Of a stretch of DNA of 64,000 nucleotides, positions 40,639 through 49,182 are shown one piece after another. The stretch comes from Mangrovibrevibacter kandeliae. Lineage in GTDB: Bacteria; Pseudomonadota; Alphaproteobacteria; Rhizobiales; Rhizobiaceae. The stretch is from the NCBI RefSeq assembly GCF_024519155.1, contig NZ_JANIFJ010000010.1, forward strand, positions 27,355 through 91,354, in the 5' to 3' direction. Every line of letters begins with the position of its first letter. Within the stretch, counting starts at the first letter, position 1. The position numbers and the translations under genes were made by a program. The notes under the pieces were generated by a model. That model was not told the DNA's origin, searched no databases, and saw only the letters and a program-made list of their open reading frames with translations.

Positions 40639-41550
40639 TCAGGCCTCGGCGTGCGCCACCGGCCGAAGCGCGCGTCGCGCGGCCTCGGCGCTGTCCCGCA
40701 CCGCCTTCTGAACCTTCTCGAACGCGCGCACCTCGATCTGGCGCACCCGCTCGCGGCTGATGTCGAACTCGCCGGACAGCTCCTCGAGCGTCAGCGGATC
40801 CTCGGCGAGGCGACGGGCCTGGAAGATCCGCCGCTCGCGGTCGTTCAGCACGTCCATGGCCTGCTGCAGCATGCCGCGACGCTGCTCCAGCTCGTCCTGC
40901 TGGACGAGTGTCTCTTCCTGGCTTTCCGATTGATCGACGAGCCAGTCCTGCCATTCGCCGGACTCGCCCTCGGTCGCGCGGATCGGCGCATTCAGAGAGG
41001 CATCGCCCGACAGGCGGCGGTTCATCGAGACCACTTCGTCCTCGGACACACCGAGCGTCGTCGCGATCTGCTCGACCTGGTCCGGCCGCAGATCGCCCTC
41101 GTCGAGCGCCTGGATGCGGCTCTTCATCTTGCGCAGGTTGAAGAACAGGCGCTTCTGATTGGCCGTGGTGCCCATCTTCACGAGGCTCCACGAGCGCAGG
41201 ATATATTCCTGGATCGCGGCCTTGATCCACCACATCGCGTAGGTCGCCAGGCGGAAGCCCCGCTCCGGATCGAAGCGCTTTACGGCCTGCATCAGCCCGA
41301 CGTTCCCCTCGGATATGACCTCGCCGATCGGCAGGCCGTAGCCGCGATAGCCCATCGCGATCTTCGCGACGAGACGCAGGTGGCTGGTCACCAGCCGGTG
41401 CGCCGCGGCACGATCCTCGTGCTCGGCATAGCGCTTGGCCAGCATGTACTCTTCTTGCGGCTCCAGCATCGGGAACCGGCGGATTTCGTCCAGATAGCGG
41501 CTGAGGCCGCCTTCACCCGAGGCAATGCTCGGAAGGTTGGCTTGGGCCAT
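40639..41550 (-). CDS. rpoH: Heat-shock sigma factor RpoH
   Basis: A 303-residue sigma-32-type factor. Region 2 carries MGYRGYGLPIGEVISEGNVGLMQAVKRFDPERGFRLATYAMWWI split over residues 67-109; the RpoH box reads QKRLFFNLR at residues 132-140, and region 4 ends with FDISRERVRQIEVRAFEKV. The ATG at 41550 has GGAGGGG six bases upstream; an earlier in-frame ATG at 41565 overlaps that site. It directs heat-shock gene transcription and is probably degraded by FtsH. The RluA-type synthase lies upstream on the same strand. Confidence 0.96.
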   Translation of the reverse strand: MAQANLPSIASGEGGLSRYLDEIRRFPMLEPQEEYMLAKRYAEHEDRAAAHRLVTSHLRLVAKIAMGYRGYGLPIGEVISEGNVGLMQAVKRFDPERGFRLATYAMWWIKAAIQEYILRSWSLVKMGTTANQKRLFFNLRKMKSRIQALDEGDLRPDQVEQIATTLGVSEDEVVSMNRRLSGDASLNAPIRATEGESGEWQDWLVDQSESQEETLVQQDELEQRRGMLQQAMDVLNDRERRIFQARRLAEDPLTLEELSGEFDISRERVRQIEVRAFEKVQKAVRDSAEAARRALRPVAHAEA

Positions 41551-41752
41551 GACTTGCCCCTCCATTCACTCGATCTTCGACCGCTTCGAAAGCCGGCCTA
41601 GACGCGCAACGCTCAAAAAGCCGCAGCGCGCTACACCTCATATGGGGATGAGAACGTGGGATTACACGACGGAAAACGGGGCACACGCAAACGTGTGCAG
41701 CCGCCTCAGGACAGATCCTGCCGGCCGCGGACGATCATCGCCCATCAGGTCT

Positions 41753-42862
41753 TCAAACGCGCAGTGCGTCGAGAAGTTCCAGCATGTCGCCCGGCGGGTC
41801 GCGCTCGAACAGCAGAGCCTCACCGCTCACCGGGTGCTGGAAGCCGAGCCTGAAGGCGTGGAGGGCCTGCCGCTCGAAGCGGTCGATCACCGCCGCCGCC
41901 GGCTCGGGCAGCCGCCTGGTCTTGGTCCTGAACCCCGCGCCGTAAAGCGGGTCCCCGACCAGCGGATGGCCGAGATGGGCCATGTGCACCCGGATCTGAT
42001 GCGTGCGGCCGGTTTCCAGTTCGCATTCGACGAGCGAGACCGGCACGTCGGCGGTTCCCAGCACCTCACGCACGGTGAAGTGGGTGATCGCCTCGCGCGC
42101 GTCCGGCCGGTCCGCCGAGACCACCGCGCGCTTCGTCCGGTCCTGCCCGGCGCGCCCGAGCGGCGCGTCGACGGTGCCGTTGCGGCGCGGGAGCTGGCCC
42201 CAAACCAGCGCGAGATAGCCACGCTCCAGCCGGCCGTCGCGGCCGTGCGCGGCGAACTGCTGCGACAGCGCCCGGTGGGCGGTCTCGGTCTTGGCGACGA
42301 CCATCACGCCGCTGGTGTCCTTGTCGAGGCGGTGGACCAGCCCCGGCCGCCGCACGCCGCCGATTCCGGCCAGCGTCGCGCCGCAGTGGAAGAGGAGGGC
42401 GTTGACGAGCGTGCCGCGCGGATTGCCGGCGCCGGGATGGACCACGAGACCCGCCGGCTTGTGGAGCACGACCAGCGCGCCGTCTTCGTAGAGGACGTCG
42501 AGCGGGATGTCCTCCGGCTCGGGCTCGGCGAGCTCCGGCTCGGGCAGCGCGATCTCGATCGTCTCGCCGACGGCGACCTTGCGCTTGGGCGACAGGACCG
42601 GTGTGCCGCCGATCGTCACCGAGCCGCCCTCGATCAGCGCCTGGACGCGGCTGCGCGACAGTGCGCCGGTGAGCGCCGCGGTCAGGAACTGGTCGAGCCG
42701 CGTACCGGAGGCGGCCTCGTCGACGGTGAAGGCGCTTGCCTCGCTCTCGTCTTCGCTTGTAGGAGCCGTGTCGATGTGAAATCCCCTGAATGGCTGGATG
42801 ATGACGATCGACGACGAGCCGGAAGCGCCGCTCGACCCCGCCGCCGAGCGCCTGCGGCGCAA
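41753..42862 (-). CDS. RluA/RluD-family 23S rRNA pseudouridine synthase
   Basis: An N-terminal S4 RNA-binding domain (TRLDQFLTAALTGALSRSRVQALI) is followed by the catalytic domain with GLVHRLDKDTSG, whose Asp is the nucleophile, and GRTHQIRVHMAHLGHPLVGDPLYG. It probably modifies helix 69 of 23S rRNA as RluD does. The start is unclear: the only canonical codon in frame is TTG at 42862, which runs through the divergent DUF6476 gene. An ATC at 42775 has AGGGGA six bases upstream and would give a normal-length protein of about 340 residues. The boundary given is the maximal one. Confidence 0.88.
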   Translation of the reverse strand: MRRRRSAAGSSGASGSSSIVIIQPFRGFHIDTAPTSEDESEASAFTVDEAASGTRLDQFLTAALTGALSRSRVQALIEGGSVTIGGTPVLSPKRKVAVGETIEIALPEPELAEPEPEDIPLDVLYEDGALVVLHKPAGLVVHPGAGNPRGTLVNALLFHCGATLAGIGGVRRPGLVHRLDKDTSGVMVVAKTETAHRALSQQFAAHGRDGRLERGYLALVWGQLPRRNGTVDAPLGRAGQDRTKRAVVSADRPDAREAITHFTVREVLGTADVPVSLVECELETGRTHQIRVHMAHLGHPLVGDPLYGAGFRTKTRRLPEPAAAVIDRFERQALHAFRLGFQHPVSGEALLFERDPPGDMLELLDALRV

Positions 42863-43160
42863 GATGCTCCGGCTCCTGGCCGTGTCGGTCGGGACGCTGA
42901 TCTTCGGCGTTATGGCCGTGCTCGGGGCGATTGTCTACAAGGTCAACCGGCCGGCGCCGGCCGATCGCACCGAGGCTGAGACGAAGGCGCTCCCGGCCGA
43001 AGCCGCGATCGATCTGCCGGTCGCAGGTGCGATCCGGCAGATCGCGCTCGATGGCGATCGTGCTCTGGCACTGGTGGGGGAGGGAGCGGACGAGCGGCTC
43101 CTGGTGATCGACCTTGCCACGGGGGCGGTCGCAGCCCGCTACACCCTCCGCCGCCCGTGA
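42798..43160 (+). CDS. DUF6476-type small membrane protein
   Basis: A 120-residue protein with one transmembrane helix (LLAVSVGTLIFGVMAVLGAIVYKV, about residues 26-49) and a short periplasmic domain (IRQIALDGDRALALVGEG, RLLVIDLATGAVAARY). It resembles the small proteins annotated as DUF6476 that accompany the pseudouridine synthase in Hyphomicrobiales. Function unknown. Divergent from, and probably overlapping or abutting, the RluA-type gene. Confidence 0.65.
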   Translation: MMTIDDEPEAPLDPAAERLRRKMLRLLAVSVGTLIFGVMAVLGAIVYKVNRPAPADRTEAETKALPAEAAIDLPVAGAIRQIALDGDRALALVGEGADERLLVIDLATGAVAARYTLRRP

Positions 43161-43238
43161 CCTCGCGCGATCCCGGACGGCGGCAGAAAAGTCCTTGCCT
43201 TCGCCGGATGGCCCGATTATATCGGCCACCACTGGTCA

Positions 43239-43313
43239 GCGCCCATCGTCTAGCGGTCAGGACGGCGCCCTCTCACGGCGCAAACAGGGGTTCGATTCCC
43301 CTTGGGCGTACCA
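43239..43313 (+). tRNA. tRNA-Glu (CTC)
   Basis: The acceptor arms GCGCCCA and TGGGCGT pair (one G-T). The anticodon stem is GCGCC/GGCGC with loop CTCTCAC, anticodon CTC. The T arm is AGGGG-TTCGATT-CCCCT, and A-CCA ends the gene, so CCA is encoded. It closely follows the bacterial tRNA-Glu pattern. It lies between DUF6476 and the TrmH-type gene. Confidence 0.95.
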
Positions 43314-43419
43314 GTCATCCTCTTCTCTCGATCATCGTCACCGCTGCCCGGCGAGCCCTGCTCCTGCGTGGCGCGGGCCGCATCGTCGCTGCCGCATGTC
43401 CGAGGGAGGCCGGCCCGAG

Positions 43420-44235
43420 ATGAGCGGGCTCATCCCCATCGAGGATCCGGGCGACCCGCGCATCGCCGTCTTCCGCGACGTGCGGGAGCGCGACATCGTC
43501 GGGCGCGAAGGCTTCATCGCCGAAGGCACCGTGGTGCTCGACCACTTTCTCGCCTCCGAGCGCTTCCGGCCGACCGCGCTGCTCGTCCTGCGCAACCGGC
43601 TCGACGGACTGCGTGACAGGCTGCTCCAGGTGCCCCGCGACGTGCCGGTCTACGTCGCGGAGCGTCCGGTGATCGACGCCATTGCCGGCTTTCCCATGCA
43701 CCGGGGCGTGCTGGCGCATGGCGAGCGTCGGGCCCCTGTCGAGGACGCGGCGCTCCTGCCACGTCTTGCGGCAAGCGGGGGCCTCGTCCTCCTCGCGGTC
43801 GGGATCGCCAACCACGACAATGTCGGCGCGATCTTCCGCAACGCGGCCGCGTTCGGCGTCAGCGCCGTGCTGCTCGACGAGACCGCCTGCGACCCGCTCT
43901 ACCGCAAGGCTCTGCGCGTCTCGGTCGGCACCGTCCTCAGCCTGCCCTGGTCGCGCGGCGGGACGGCCGAAGCGCATGCGGCGACGCTCGCGGGTCTCGG
44001 ATTCCGGTGTCTTGCCCTGACGCCCCGCGGTGCGACGCCGCTCGGCTCGCTCGAGCGCGGCGACGGAGCGGTCGCGCTGTTTCTGGGCGCCGAGGGACCG
44101 GGACTGCCCGGCCCGGTGATGTCCGGCATGGAGACGCTGCGCATCGAGATGGCGCCCGGCCTCGACAGCCTGAACGTGGCGACGGCCGCAGCGGTCGCGC
44201 TGCATCATCTCTATTCGCGGGCGCCGCCTGCCTGA
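43420..44235 (+). CDS. TrmH/SpoU-family RNA 2'-O-methyltransferase
   Basis: A 271-residue SPOUT methyltransferase. An N-terminal substrate-binding domain (IVGREGFIAEGTVVLDHFL) precedes the knotted catalytic domain with AVGIANHDNVGAIFRNAAAFGVSAVLLD, LFLGAEGPGLP and DSLNVATAAAVALHHL, the three family motifs. It methylates a ribose in rRNA or tRNA; the target cannot be told. The ATG at 43420 is preferred, with GAGGGAGG 10 bp upstream; an in-frame ATG at 43396 is possible. Its 3' end overlaps the convergent coiled-coil gene by 25 bp. Confidence 0.9.
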   Translation: MSGLIPIEDPGDPRIAVFRDVRERDIVGREGFIAEGTVVLDHFLASERFRPTALLVLRNRLDGLRDRLLQVPRDVPVYVAERPVIDAIAGFPMHRGVLAHGERRAPVEDAALLPRLAASGGLVLLAVGIANHDNVGAIFRNAAAFGVSAVLLDETACDPLYRKALRVSVGTVLSLPWSRGGTAEAHAATLAGLGFRCLALTPRGATPLGSLERGDGAVALFLGAEGPGLPGPVMSGMETLRIEMAPGLDSLNVATAAAVALHHLYSRAPPA

Positions 44236-45389
44236 CGGGTGACAGGTCCGGCACGTCCGTCCTCGCGCATCAACTGGCGGACCCGGTCGGCGAGGCTCGC
44301 GGAGGCTTCGTCCGCTCCCTTGGGCGAGACCGGCGCCGCCTCGATCAGCCGGAGCGCCTCGGAATCCGGGCCCTCGGCCTCTGCGGTGATGCGGATCACG
44401 CGGGCGGCGATGTCGCTGATCCGCTGGCGGATCTCGCCCTCGCTCATGTCCGGCAGGATCGGCTCGAACGCGAGGTCGGGTCTCGTCTGTGCCGGGGCCG
44501 CGGCCGTCGCGGCCTTCGGCTTGGCTTCACGGGCGGGAGCCTCGTGCGGAACGGCGCCGGGCGTCGAAGGCCGGCCGGGCTTGGCCGCCAAGGCTGCGGC
44601 CGTCGGTGCCGCCGCGGGCGGGGCGATCGGCGCATCGGCCAGCGACACGGCCTGGCGCCGCTTGAAGGCGGCGATCTCGTCCTCCCGGTCGGCGAGCCGC
44701 GCGGTGATCCGCGACAGGCGCTCGTTCAGCGCCGTCGTCTGGTCCTTTTCCCGCTGCAGCTGGCCGTCCATCGTCGCCGTTTCCGAGCGTGTCCGCTCGA
44801 TCGTGTTCTGCAGGTCCCGCCCGCGCTTCTCGGTCGCGCGCAGCGTGTCCGACAGGCGCTCGATCTTGGCCTCTGCCGCCGCGAGCTGAACCTTGCGCTC
44901 TTCAGCGATGCCGCCGAGCTCGCGATAGCGCCCGGCGAGCGCGTCCATCTCTTCGACCCGCAGCGACAGGTCGTGACGGGTGCTCTCCAGCGCGGCGCGC
45001 AGACCGTCGTTCTCGTCCTCGATGCGCCGCAGACGTGTCTCGATCTCGCGCGCCTGCCGGTCCGCCTCGCTCGCCCGCTCGTCAGCCGTGCGCGAGCGGC
45101 TTCGAAGCTCGGCGTTCTCGATCGCGATCCGGCCGGCCTCGGCCCGCTCCCGCGCCGCCCGAGCCTCGCGTTCCCCGAGCAGCACCTCCTGTCGCCGGAT
45201 CCACAGGGCGGCCTCCGCGCGCACCTGATCGGCCTCCGCCCGCAGCTCGTTCGCGGTGGTCGGAATGGTCGCCTCGAACTCGCGCCAGGCGAGCCGCTGG
45301 GCCTTGCGCCACAGGACGGGCGCGAGGAGCAGTGCCGCGAAGACCGCCAGCAGCACGCCGAAGGAGAAGGTGAGGGCGGTCGCGATCAT
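44211..45389 (-). CDS. Membrane-anchored coiled-coil protein of unknown function
   Basis: A 392-residue protein. One N-terminal helix (ALTFSFGVLLAVFAALLLAPVLW, about residues 5-27) anchors it, then about 210 residues of charged heptad-rich sequence (from FEATIPTTANELRAEADQV to ARLADREDEIAAFKRRQ) predict a long cytoplasmic coiled coil. An Ala/Pro linker and a short conserved end (MSEGEIRQRISDIAARVIRI) follow. It could be a scaffold or envelope-spanning rod. No pathway is indicated. Overlaps trmH-type gene by 25 bp at the 3' end. Confidence 0.72.
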   Translation of the reverse strand: MIATALTFSFGVLLAVFAALLLAPVLWRKAQRLAWREFEATIPTTANELRAEADQVRAEAALWIRRQEVLLGEREARAARERAEAGRIAIENAELRSRSRTADERASEADRQAREIETRLRRIEDENDGLRAALESTRHDLSLRVEEMDALAGRYRELGGIAEERKVQLAAAEAKIERLSDTLRATEKRGRDLQNTIERTRSETATMDGQLQREKDQTTALNERLSRITARLADREDEIAAFKRRQAVSLADAPIAPPAAAPTAAALAAKPGRPSTPGAVPHEAPAREAKPKAATAAAPAQTRPDLAFEPILPDMSEGEIRQRISDIAARVIRITAEAEGPDSEALRLIEAAPVSPKGADEASASLADRVRQLMREDGRAGPVTRQAGGARE

Positions 45390-45514
45390 GGCATCCTGGG
45401 CGGTCGGGGAAACAGGCGACCCTCATGTAGCGCGTCGGGGCGCCGAAGGCACGTGACCTCGGCGCCGCACGGCGCAAACCGCTGCCGGAGCGGCCCTTCT
45501 GCGACGCCTGACCG

Positions 45515-46096
45515 TCAGAACGGGTTCCAGGTCGGCATCGGGGTGATCTTCAGATACCCGAGATTGAAGCCGAGCCGGGCGCCGACACCGGTCTTCACCG
45601 GGACGATCGTGATGTCGTTGAGCTTCAGCATGGTCATGCCGACGCCGCCGACGAGATAGGCGCTGCCGGTCACGCCGCCGAAGCGGCCGTAGACGGCCTC
45701 GACGGACGGCAGGTTGTAGACCAGCATCATGGTGCGGGCGCCGTCGCCGCCGACGTCGAGGCCGAGCGAGGGACCCTGCCAGAACACCCGGTGCTCGCCC
45801 GCGTTCTTGGTGAACAGCGTGCCCTCGCCGAAGCGCAGGCCGCCGATGAAGGCGCCGGAGGCTTCCTCGCCGAGGATGTAGCCGTTCGGCAGGCCATACT
45901 GCTGGAACGCCTTCTCGATGACGCTCGCCAGTCCGCCCGACGTGGCGCCGAAGAAGCGGTGGCCCTCGTCGACGATCTCGTTCACCGTGTAGCCGTTCTC
46001 GACGGCGCGGGCCGGCGTCGCCACGGCATAGGCGAGGCTCAGCGCGGCGATGATGATACCGAGCGCGCGGCGCATCGGGAAAAGGTCGACGAGCAT
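45515..46096 (-). CDS. eipA: EipA/DUF1134 envelope integrity protein
   Basis: A 193-residue periplasmic protein matching DUF1134, represented by EipA of Brucella, which forms a small beta-barrel and is needed for envelope integrity. A signal peptide (LGIIIAALSLAYAVATPARA) is followed by YTVNEIVDEGHRFFGATSGGLA, GPSLGLDVGGDGARTMMLVYNL and a glycine-rich end. The ATG at 46096 is chosen because GGGAG lies six bases upstream; the second ATG at 46075 has no such site. It is divergent from chpT. Confidence 0.88.
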   Translation of the reverse strand: MLVDLFPMRRALGIIIAALSLAYAVATPARAVENGYTVNEIVDEGHRFFGATSGGLASVIEKAFQQYGLPNGYILGEEASGAFIGGLRFGEGTLFTKNAGEHRVFWQGPSLGLDVGGDGARTMMLVYNLPSVEAVYGRFGGVTGSAYLVGGVGMTMLKLNDITIVPVKTGVGARLGFNLGYLKITPMPTWNPF

Positions 46097-46321
46097 GCGG
46101 TGCTCCCATCCGGAATGACGCGACGGCGATCGGGGCAGCCGGATCTTACCCTTACCGTTGTTTCCCTCGCATTTGAGCAGATCGTGGTTGTCAAAAGCCT
46201 AACGCACGACCTCCATGGAGCCCGTGTTGACGGGGCCCGCCGCCAAACCCATTGTCGCCTCGACGGCGGCTCGATTGATTCGCCGCTGCAGTCCAGCCCG
46301 TCGAATCATGGAATTGCGGTC

Positions 46322-46969
46322 ATGAACCTTCCCGAAGTCTCGGCATCGGATCTCGCAGCGCTGCTCGCGAGCCGTCTGTGCCATGACATCATCTCGCCGG
46401 TGGGCGCGGTGCAGAGCGGCCTCGAACTGCTCGACGAGATGCCGAACGATCCGGAGTCCATGGCGCTCGTGCGCAACTCGACGAAGAGCGCGGTCGCCAA
46501 GCTGCAATTCGCGCGGATTGCCTACGGGGCGTCCGGATCGACCACGGCGCAGATCGATCTTGGCGACGCGCAGAGCGCGGCCGAGGGCTTCATGAGCTTC
46601 GAGCGGGCCAATCTCACCTGGACGGGCGCGCGCGCCTATGTCGCCAAGAACGTCGCCAAGGTGCTGCTCAACCTGCTTGTGGTCGCCAACGCTTCGGTGC
46701 CGCGCGGCCGCGAGGTGGTGCTCGAGATCGACAGCGTCGAGCCCGTCGTCGCCGCGCGGCTCATCGCACGGGGCAAGCCGTTGCGCGTGCCCGCCAAGTT
46801 CAAGGCGCTGCTGGAGGGCGCGCCGCTGGAGGAGGGCATCGACGCTCACGCGATCCAGCCCTACTACACGCTCCTCCTGGCGCGCGAGACCGGGCTCTCG
46901 ATCAGCCTCACCGTCGCCGAGGAGGAGGCGGTGTTCACCGTCGCATCGGTGCCGGCCCAGCCGGTCTGA
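46322..46969 (+). CDS. chpT: Histidine phosphotransferase ChpT
   Basis: A 215-residue dimeric phosphotransferase that passes phosphate from CckA to CtrA and CpdR. The phosphoacceptor is His21 in LASRLCHDIISPVGAVQSGLEL, and the degenerate ATPase-like C-terminal domain ends the protein. The ATG at 46322 gives the normal N-terminus. Its location about 600 bp from ctrA fits the shared role. Confidence 0.92.
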   Translation: MNLPEVSASDLAALLASRLCHDIISPVGAVQSGLELLDEMPNDPESMALVRNSTKSAVAKLQFARIAYGASGSTTAQIDLGDAQSAAEGFMSFERANLTWTGARAYVAKNVAKVLLNLLVVANASVPRGREVVLEIDSVEPVVAARLIARGKPLRVPAKFKALLEGAPLEEGIDAHAIQPYYTLLLARETGLSISLTVAEEEAVFTVASVPAQPV

Positions 46970-47012
46970 GCCGGTCCGCCAAAATTCACTCGATGTTGGT
47001 GATGCTTCGTAA

Positions 47013-47033
47013 CCGGTCGGAAAAGTCGACCGG
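47013..47033. promoter_or_regulatory. Inverted repeat between chpT and the receiver gene
   Basis: CCGGTCG and CGACCGG pair perfectly around GAAAAGT. It sits 44 bp after the chpT stop and 58 bp before the next start. No T-run follows, so it may be an operator or a weak terminator. Confidence 0.35.
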
Positions 47034-47091
47034 CTAGTCTGCGACGCTGCACGGGCAGGTTCCGTGCGGCTCGAGGGGCTGGGAGAAGCGG

Positions 47092-47466
47092 ATGCAGAGC
47101 TGCCTGATCGTCGATGGGTCCGAGGTGATCTGCAAGGTCGCCGGCCGCATCCTGTTCGAATCCGGCTACGGCGTGTCGACCGCCCATTCGGCGAAGGAGG
47201 CGGTCGCGGCCATCGAGTCCCAGGGCATGCCGGGAATTCTGATCGTATCGGCCATTCTCGAGGAACGGCCTTGCGAGGATCTGATCCGGGCCGTGCGCGC
47301 CATGCCGTCCGGCCAGTATCCGGCGATCCTCGGTGCGATCGTCGAGGCCAATCTCGGGGTCATGACGCGGCTGAAGCGGGCCGGCGCGACGGGCTTCATC
47401 TACAAGCCGTTCGATCGCCGCCTGCTGCTCGGCTGGCTGGCGCCCTACGCCTCCAAGGCGGCCTGA
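47092..47466 (+). CDS. Degenerate receiver-domain protein next to ctrA
   Basis: A 124-residue stand-alone receiver domain, no output domain. It keeps one acidic-pocket residue (Asp8 in LIVDGS) but the second is Gly9. The strand that should present the phosphoacceptor reads GILIVSAIL, with Ser53 where Asp is expected. The conserved lysine remains (Lys105 in FIYKPFD). It therefore should not be phosphorylated in the usual way and may act as a binding adaptor or decoy for ChpT or CtrA. Standard relatives near ctrA in related genomes keep the Asp, as far as I recall. Family confident, role inferred. Confidence 0.82.
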   Translation: MQSCLIVDGSEVICKVAGRILFESGYGVSTAHSAKEAVAAIESQGMPGILIVSAILEERPCEDLIRAVRAMPSGQYPAILGAIVEANLGVMTRLKRAGATGFIYKPFDRRLLLGWLAPYASKAA

Positions 47467-47561
47467 CCGCGCGACCGGCGCCCGGCGACGGCCCGACGCG
47501 AAAAGGCGACCCGGCGTGCCGGCGGGCACGGCGGATCGCCTGTTGAACCTGGCGCAGACCC

Positions 47562-48257
47562 TCAGGCGGCGCGGGTATCCTCTTCCGGCTCGCGCAGCAC
47601 GTAGCCGCGGCCCCAGACGGTTTCGATGTAGTTCTTGCCCTCGGTGGCGTTGGCGAGCTTCTTGCGCAGCTTGCAGATGAAGACGTCGATGATCTTCAGC
47701 TCCGGCTCGTCCATGCCGCCGTAGAGATGGTTCAGGAACATCTCCTTGGTCAGCGTGGTCCCCTTGCGCAGCGACAGGAGCTCCAGCATCGCGTACTCCT
47801 TGCCGGTCAGGTGGACGCGCTGGCCGTTGACCTCGACCGTCTTGGCATCGAGGTTCACCGTCAGGTCGCCGGTGTGGATGACCGACTGGGCATGGCCCTT
47901 GGAGCGACGGACGATGGCATGGATGCGGGCGACGAGCTCGTCCTTGTGGAACGGCTTCGTCATGTAGTCGTCGGCGCCGAAGCCGAGCCCGCGGACCTTG
48001 TCCTCGATGCCGGCCATGCCGGACAGGATGAGGATCGGAGTCTTCACCTTGGACAGACGCAGCGTCCGCAGAACCTCGTAACCGGACATGTCCGGAAGGT
48101 TCAAGTCCAGGAGAATGATATCGTAATCGTACAGCTTACCGAGATCGACGCCTTCCTCGCCCAGGTCGGTCGTGTAGACGTTGAAGCTTTCAGACTTCAA
48201 CATCAGCTCGATGCTCTGAGCGACGGCGCTGTCATCTTCGATCAAGAGAACGCGCAT
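47562..48257 (-). CDS. ctrA: Cell-cycle master regulator CtrA
   Basis: A 231-residue OmpR-type response regulator. The receiver has [14 protein letters not shown], the phosphoacceptor Asp51 in [10 protein letters not shown] and the lysine in [13 protein letters not shown]. The winged-helix domain ([39 protein letters not shown] in pieces from about residue 140) recognises TTAA-N7-TTAA. The length and sequence match CtrA throughout. It controls division, flagellum and envelope genes. A GAGTC site lies 28 bp upstream of the start codon. Confidence 0.98.
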   Translation of the reverse strand: MRVLLIEDDSAVAQSIELMLKSESFNVYTTDLGEEGVDLGKLYDYDIILLDLNLPDMSGYEVLRTLRLSKVKTPILILSGMAGIEDKVRGLGFGADDYMTKPFHKDELVARIHAIVRRSKGHAQSVIHTGDLTVNLDAKTVEVNGQRVHLTGKEYAMLELLSLRKGTTLTKEMFLNHLYGGMDEPELKIIDVFICKLRKKLANATEGKNYIETVWGRGYVLREPEEDTRAA

Positions 48258-48631
48258 CCACTTATCCTTCCGCCGGCTTGCCGGGAGTCACACTTCCGAC
48301 AAGAAGTTCCTTTTTCCAAATCGTGACCAGAGAGTGGCACGGATTGGTTAACAAGATCTGTGGCCCTTCATAGGCTTCGGGACGCGAGCTCATTTCGCGA
48401 TGGTCTCAACCTGGCTCCTCACATGACCCATCCGGCCGACGCAGTCGGCGGCTCCGCAATCATCGCGGCATTTGTGGTCGGTCGATTTACCCGGCCTTAA
48501 ATCCTCATCTCTATGATTAACGGTGCGCGTAAACAGACAGTTAAGAGCATAGGCCGCGAGGCTTGCCCGAAACCGCCGCGCTTTTGAAATCGAGCTGCCG
48601 CGAAGGCGGCGCCGCAGATGGGAAGACCGAC
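48258..48631. promoter_or_regulatory. 374-bp divergent control region between ctrA and fliJ
   Basis: No gene is visible. On the ctrA side, GAGTC at 48285-48289 is a CcrM-type (GANTC) methylation site, as found at the ctrA promoter of Caulobacter. Toward fliJ, TTTA-N7-TTAA (48486-48500) and TAAA-N7-TTAA (48530-48544) are each one mismatch from the CtrA consensus, and a lone TTAAC lies at 48517. A/T content rises sharply in 48480-48550. Autoregulation and flagellar control by CtrA are the natural reading, not proven. Confidence 0.5.
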
Positions 48632-48997
48632 ATGAAGCGGGACAATCTGGTGCGACTCACCCGGTTCAAGGTCAACGAGAAGCGGTTCCAGGCCGAGCAG
48701 CTGGAAATGATGATGGCCGACTTCGAGCGCATGGCGGACGAACTCGACGCGCAGATCGCCAGCGAGGAGAAGAAGGCCGGCATCACCGATACGGCGCATT
48801 TCGCCTACCCGACCTTTGCCAAGGCGGCGCGCGCCCGCCGCGACAACCTGATGAATTCGGTCAAGGATCTGCGGGTGCAGATCAATGCGGCGCGGATCGC
48901 GCTGGAGGAGGCCGAGGCCGAACTGCAGAACGCCGAGAAGCTGGAGCAGCGCGACGGTCTGCGCGACGAGGCCGAGGAGCGGCGCGCCAGCGCCTGA
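48632..48997 (+). CDS. fliJ: Flagellar export protein FliJ-like
   Basis: A 121-residue almost wholly helical, coiled-coil protein (LVRLTRFKVNEKRFQAEQLEMMMADFERMADEL and a second long helix near the C-terminus). It matches the short FliJ proteins of Hyphomicrobiales that lie beside ctrA; FliJ is the stalk of the flagellar export ATPase FliI. fliI is not adjacent. The ATG at 48632 starts the conserved MKRDNLVRLTRFK; the frame is open upstream without similarity. Confidence 0.82.
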   Translation: MKRDNLVRLTRFKVNEKRFQAEQLEMMMADFERMADELDAQIASEEKKAGITDTAHFAYPTFAKAARARRDNLMNSVKDLRVQINAARIALEEAEAELQNAEKLEQRDGLRDEAEERRASA

Positions 48998-49046
48998 CGC
49001 GAGAGGCAATAGGGCAGCGGCCGACCGCTTCGGTCGATCGAGGGTG

Positions 49047-49073
49047 AAGCGGCTCGAACGGGCCGCTTTTTTT
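49047..49073 (+). terminator. Rho-independent terminator after fliJ
   Basis: AAGCGGC and GCCGCTT (7-bp stem, 8-bp loop) followed by a run of T. It lies 50 bp beyond the fliJ stop. Confidence 0.85.
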
Positions 49074-49124
49074 ATGGCTGGGGCAGGGCTGGCGCGTGCG
49101 GGCCTCTGCGCCGGGCGAGCTGAC

Positions 49125-49151
49125 AAGAAAAAGCCGACCCGAAGGCCGGCT
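49125..49151 (-). terminator. Rho-independent terminator of sciP
   Basis: On the minus strand AGCCGGCC, a TTCG loop and GGTCGGCT (one mismatch in 8 bp) are followed by TTTTCTT. It faces the fliJ terminator. Confidence 0.78.
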
Positions 49152-49182
49152 CTGAAGCTTTTCGATCGAGCGGCGCTCCACC

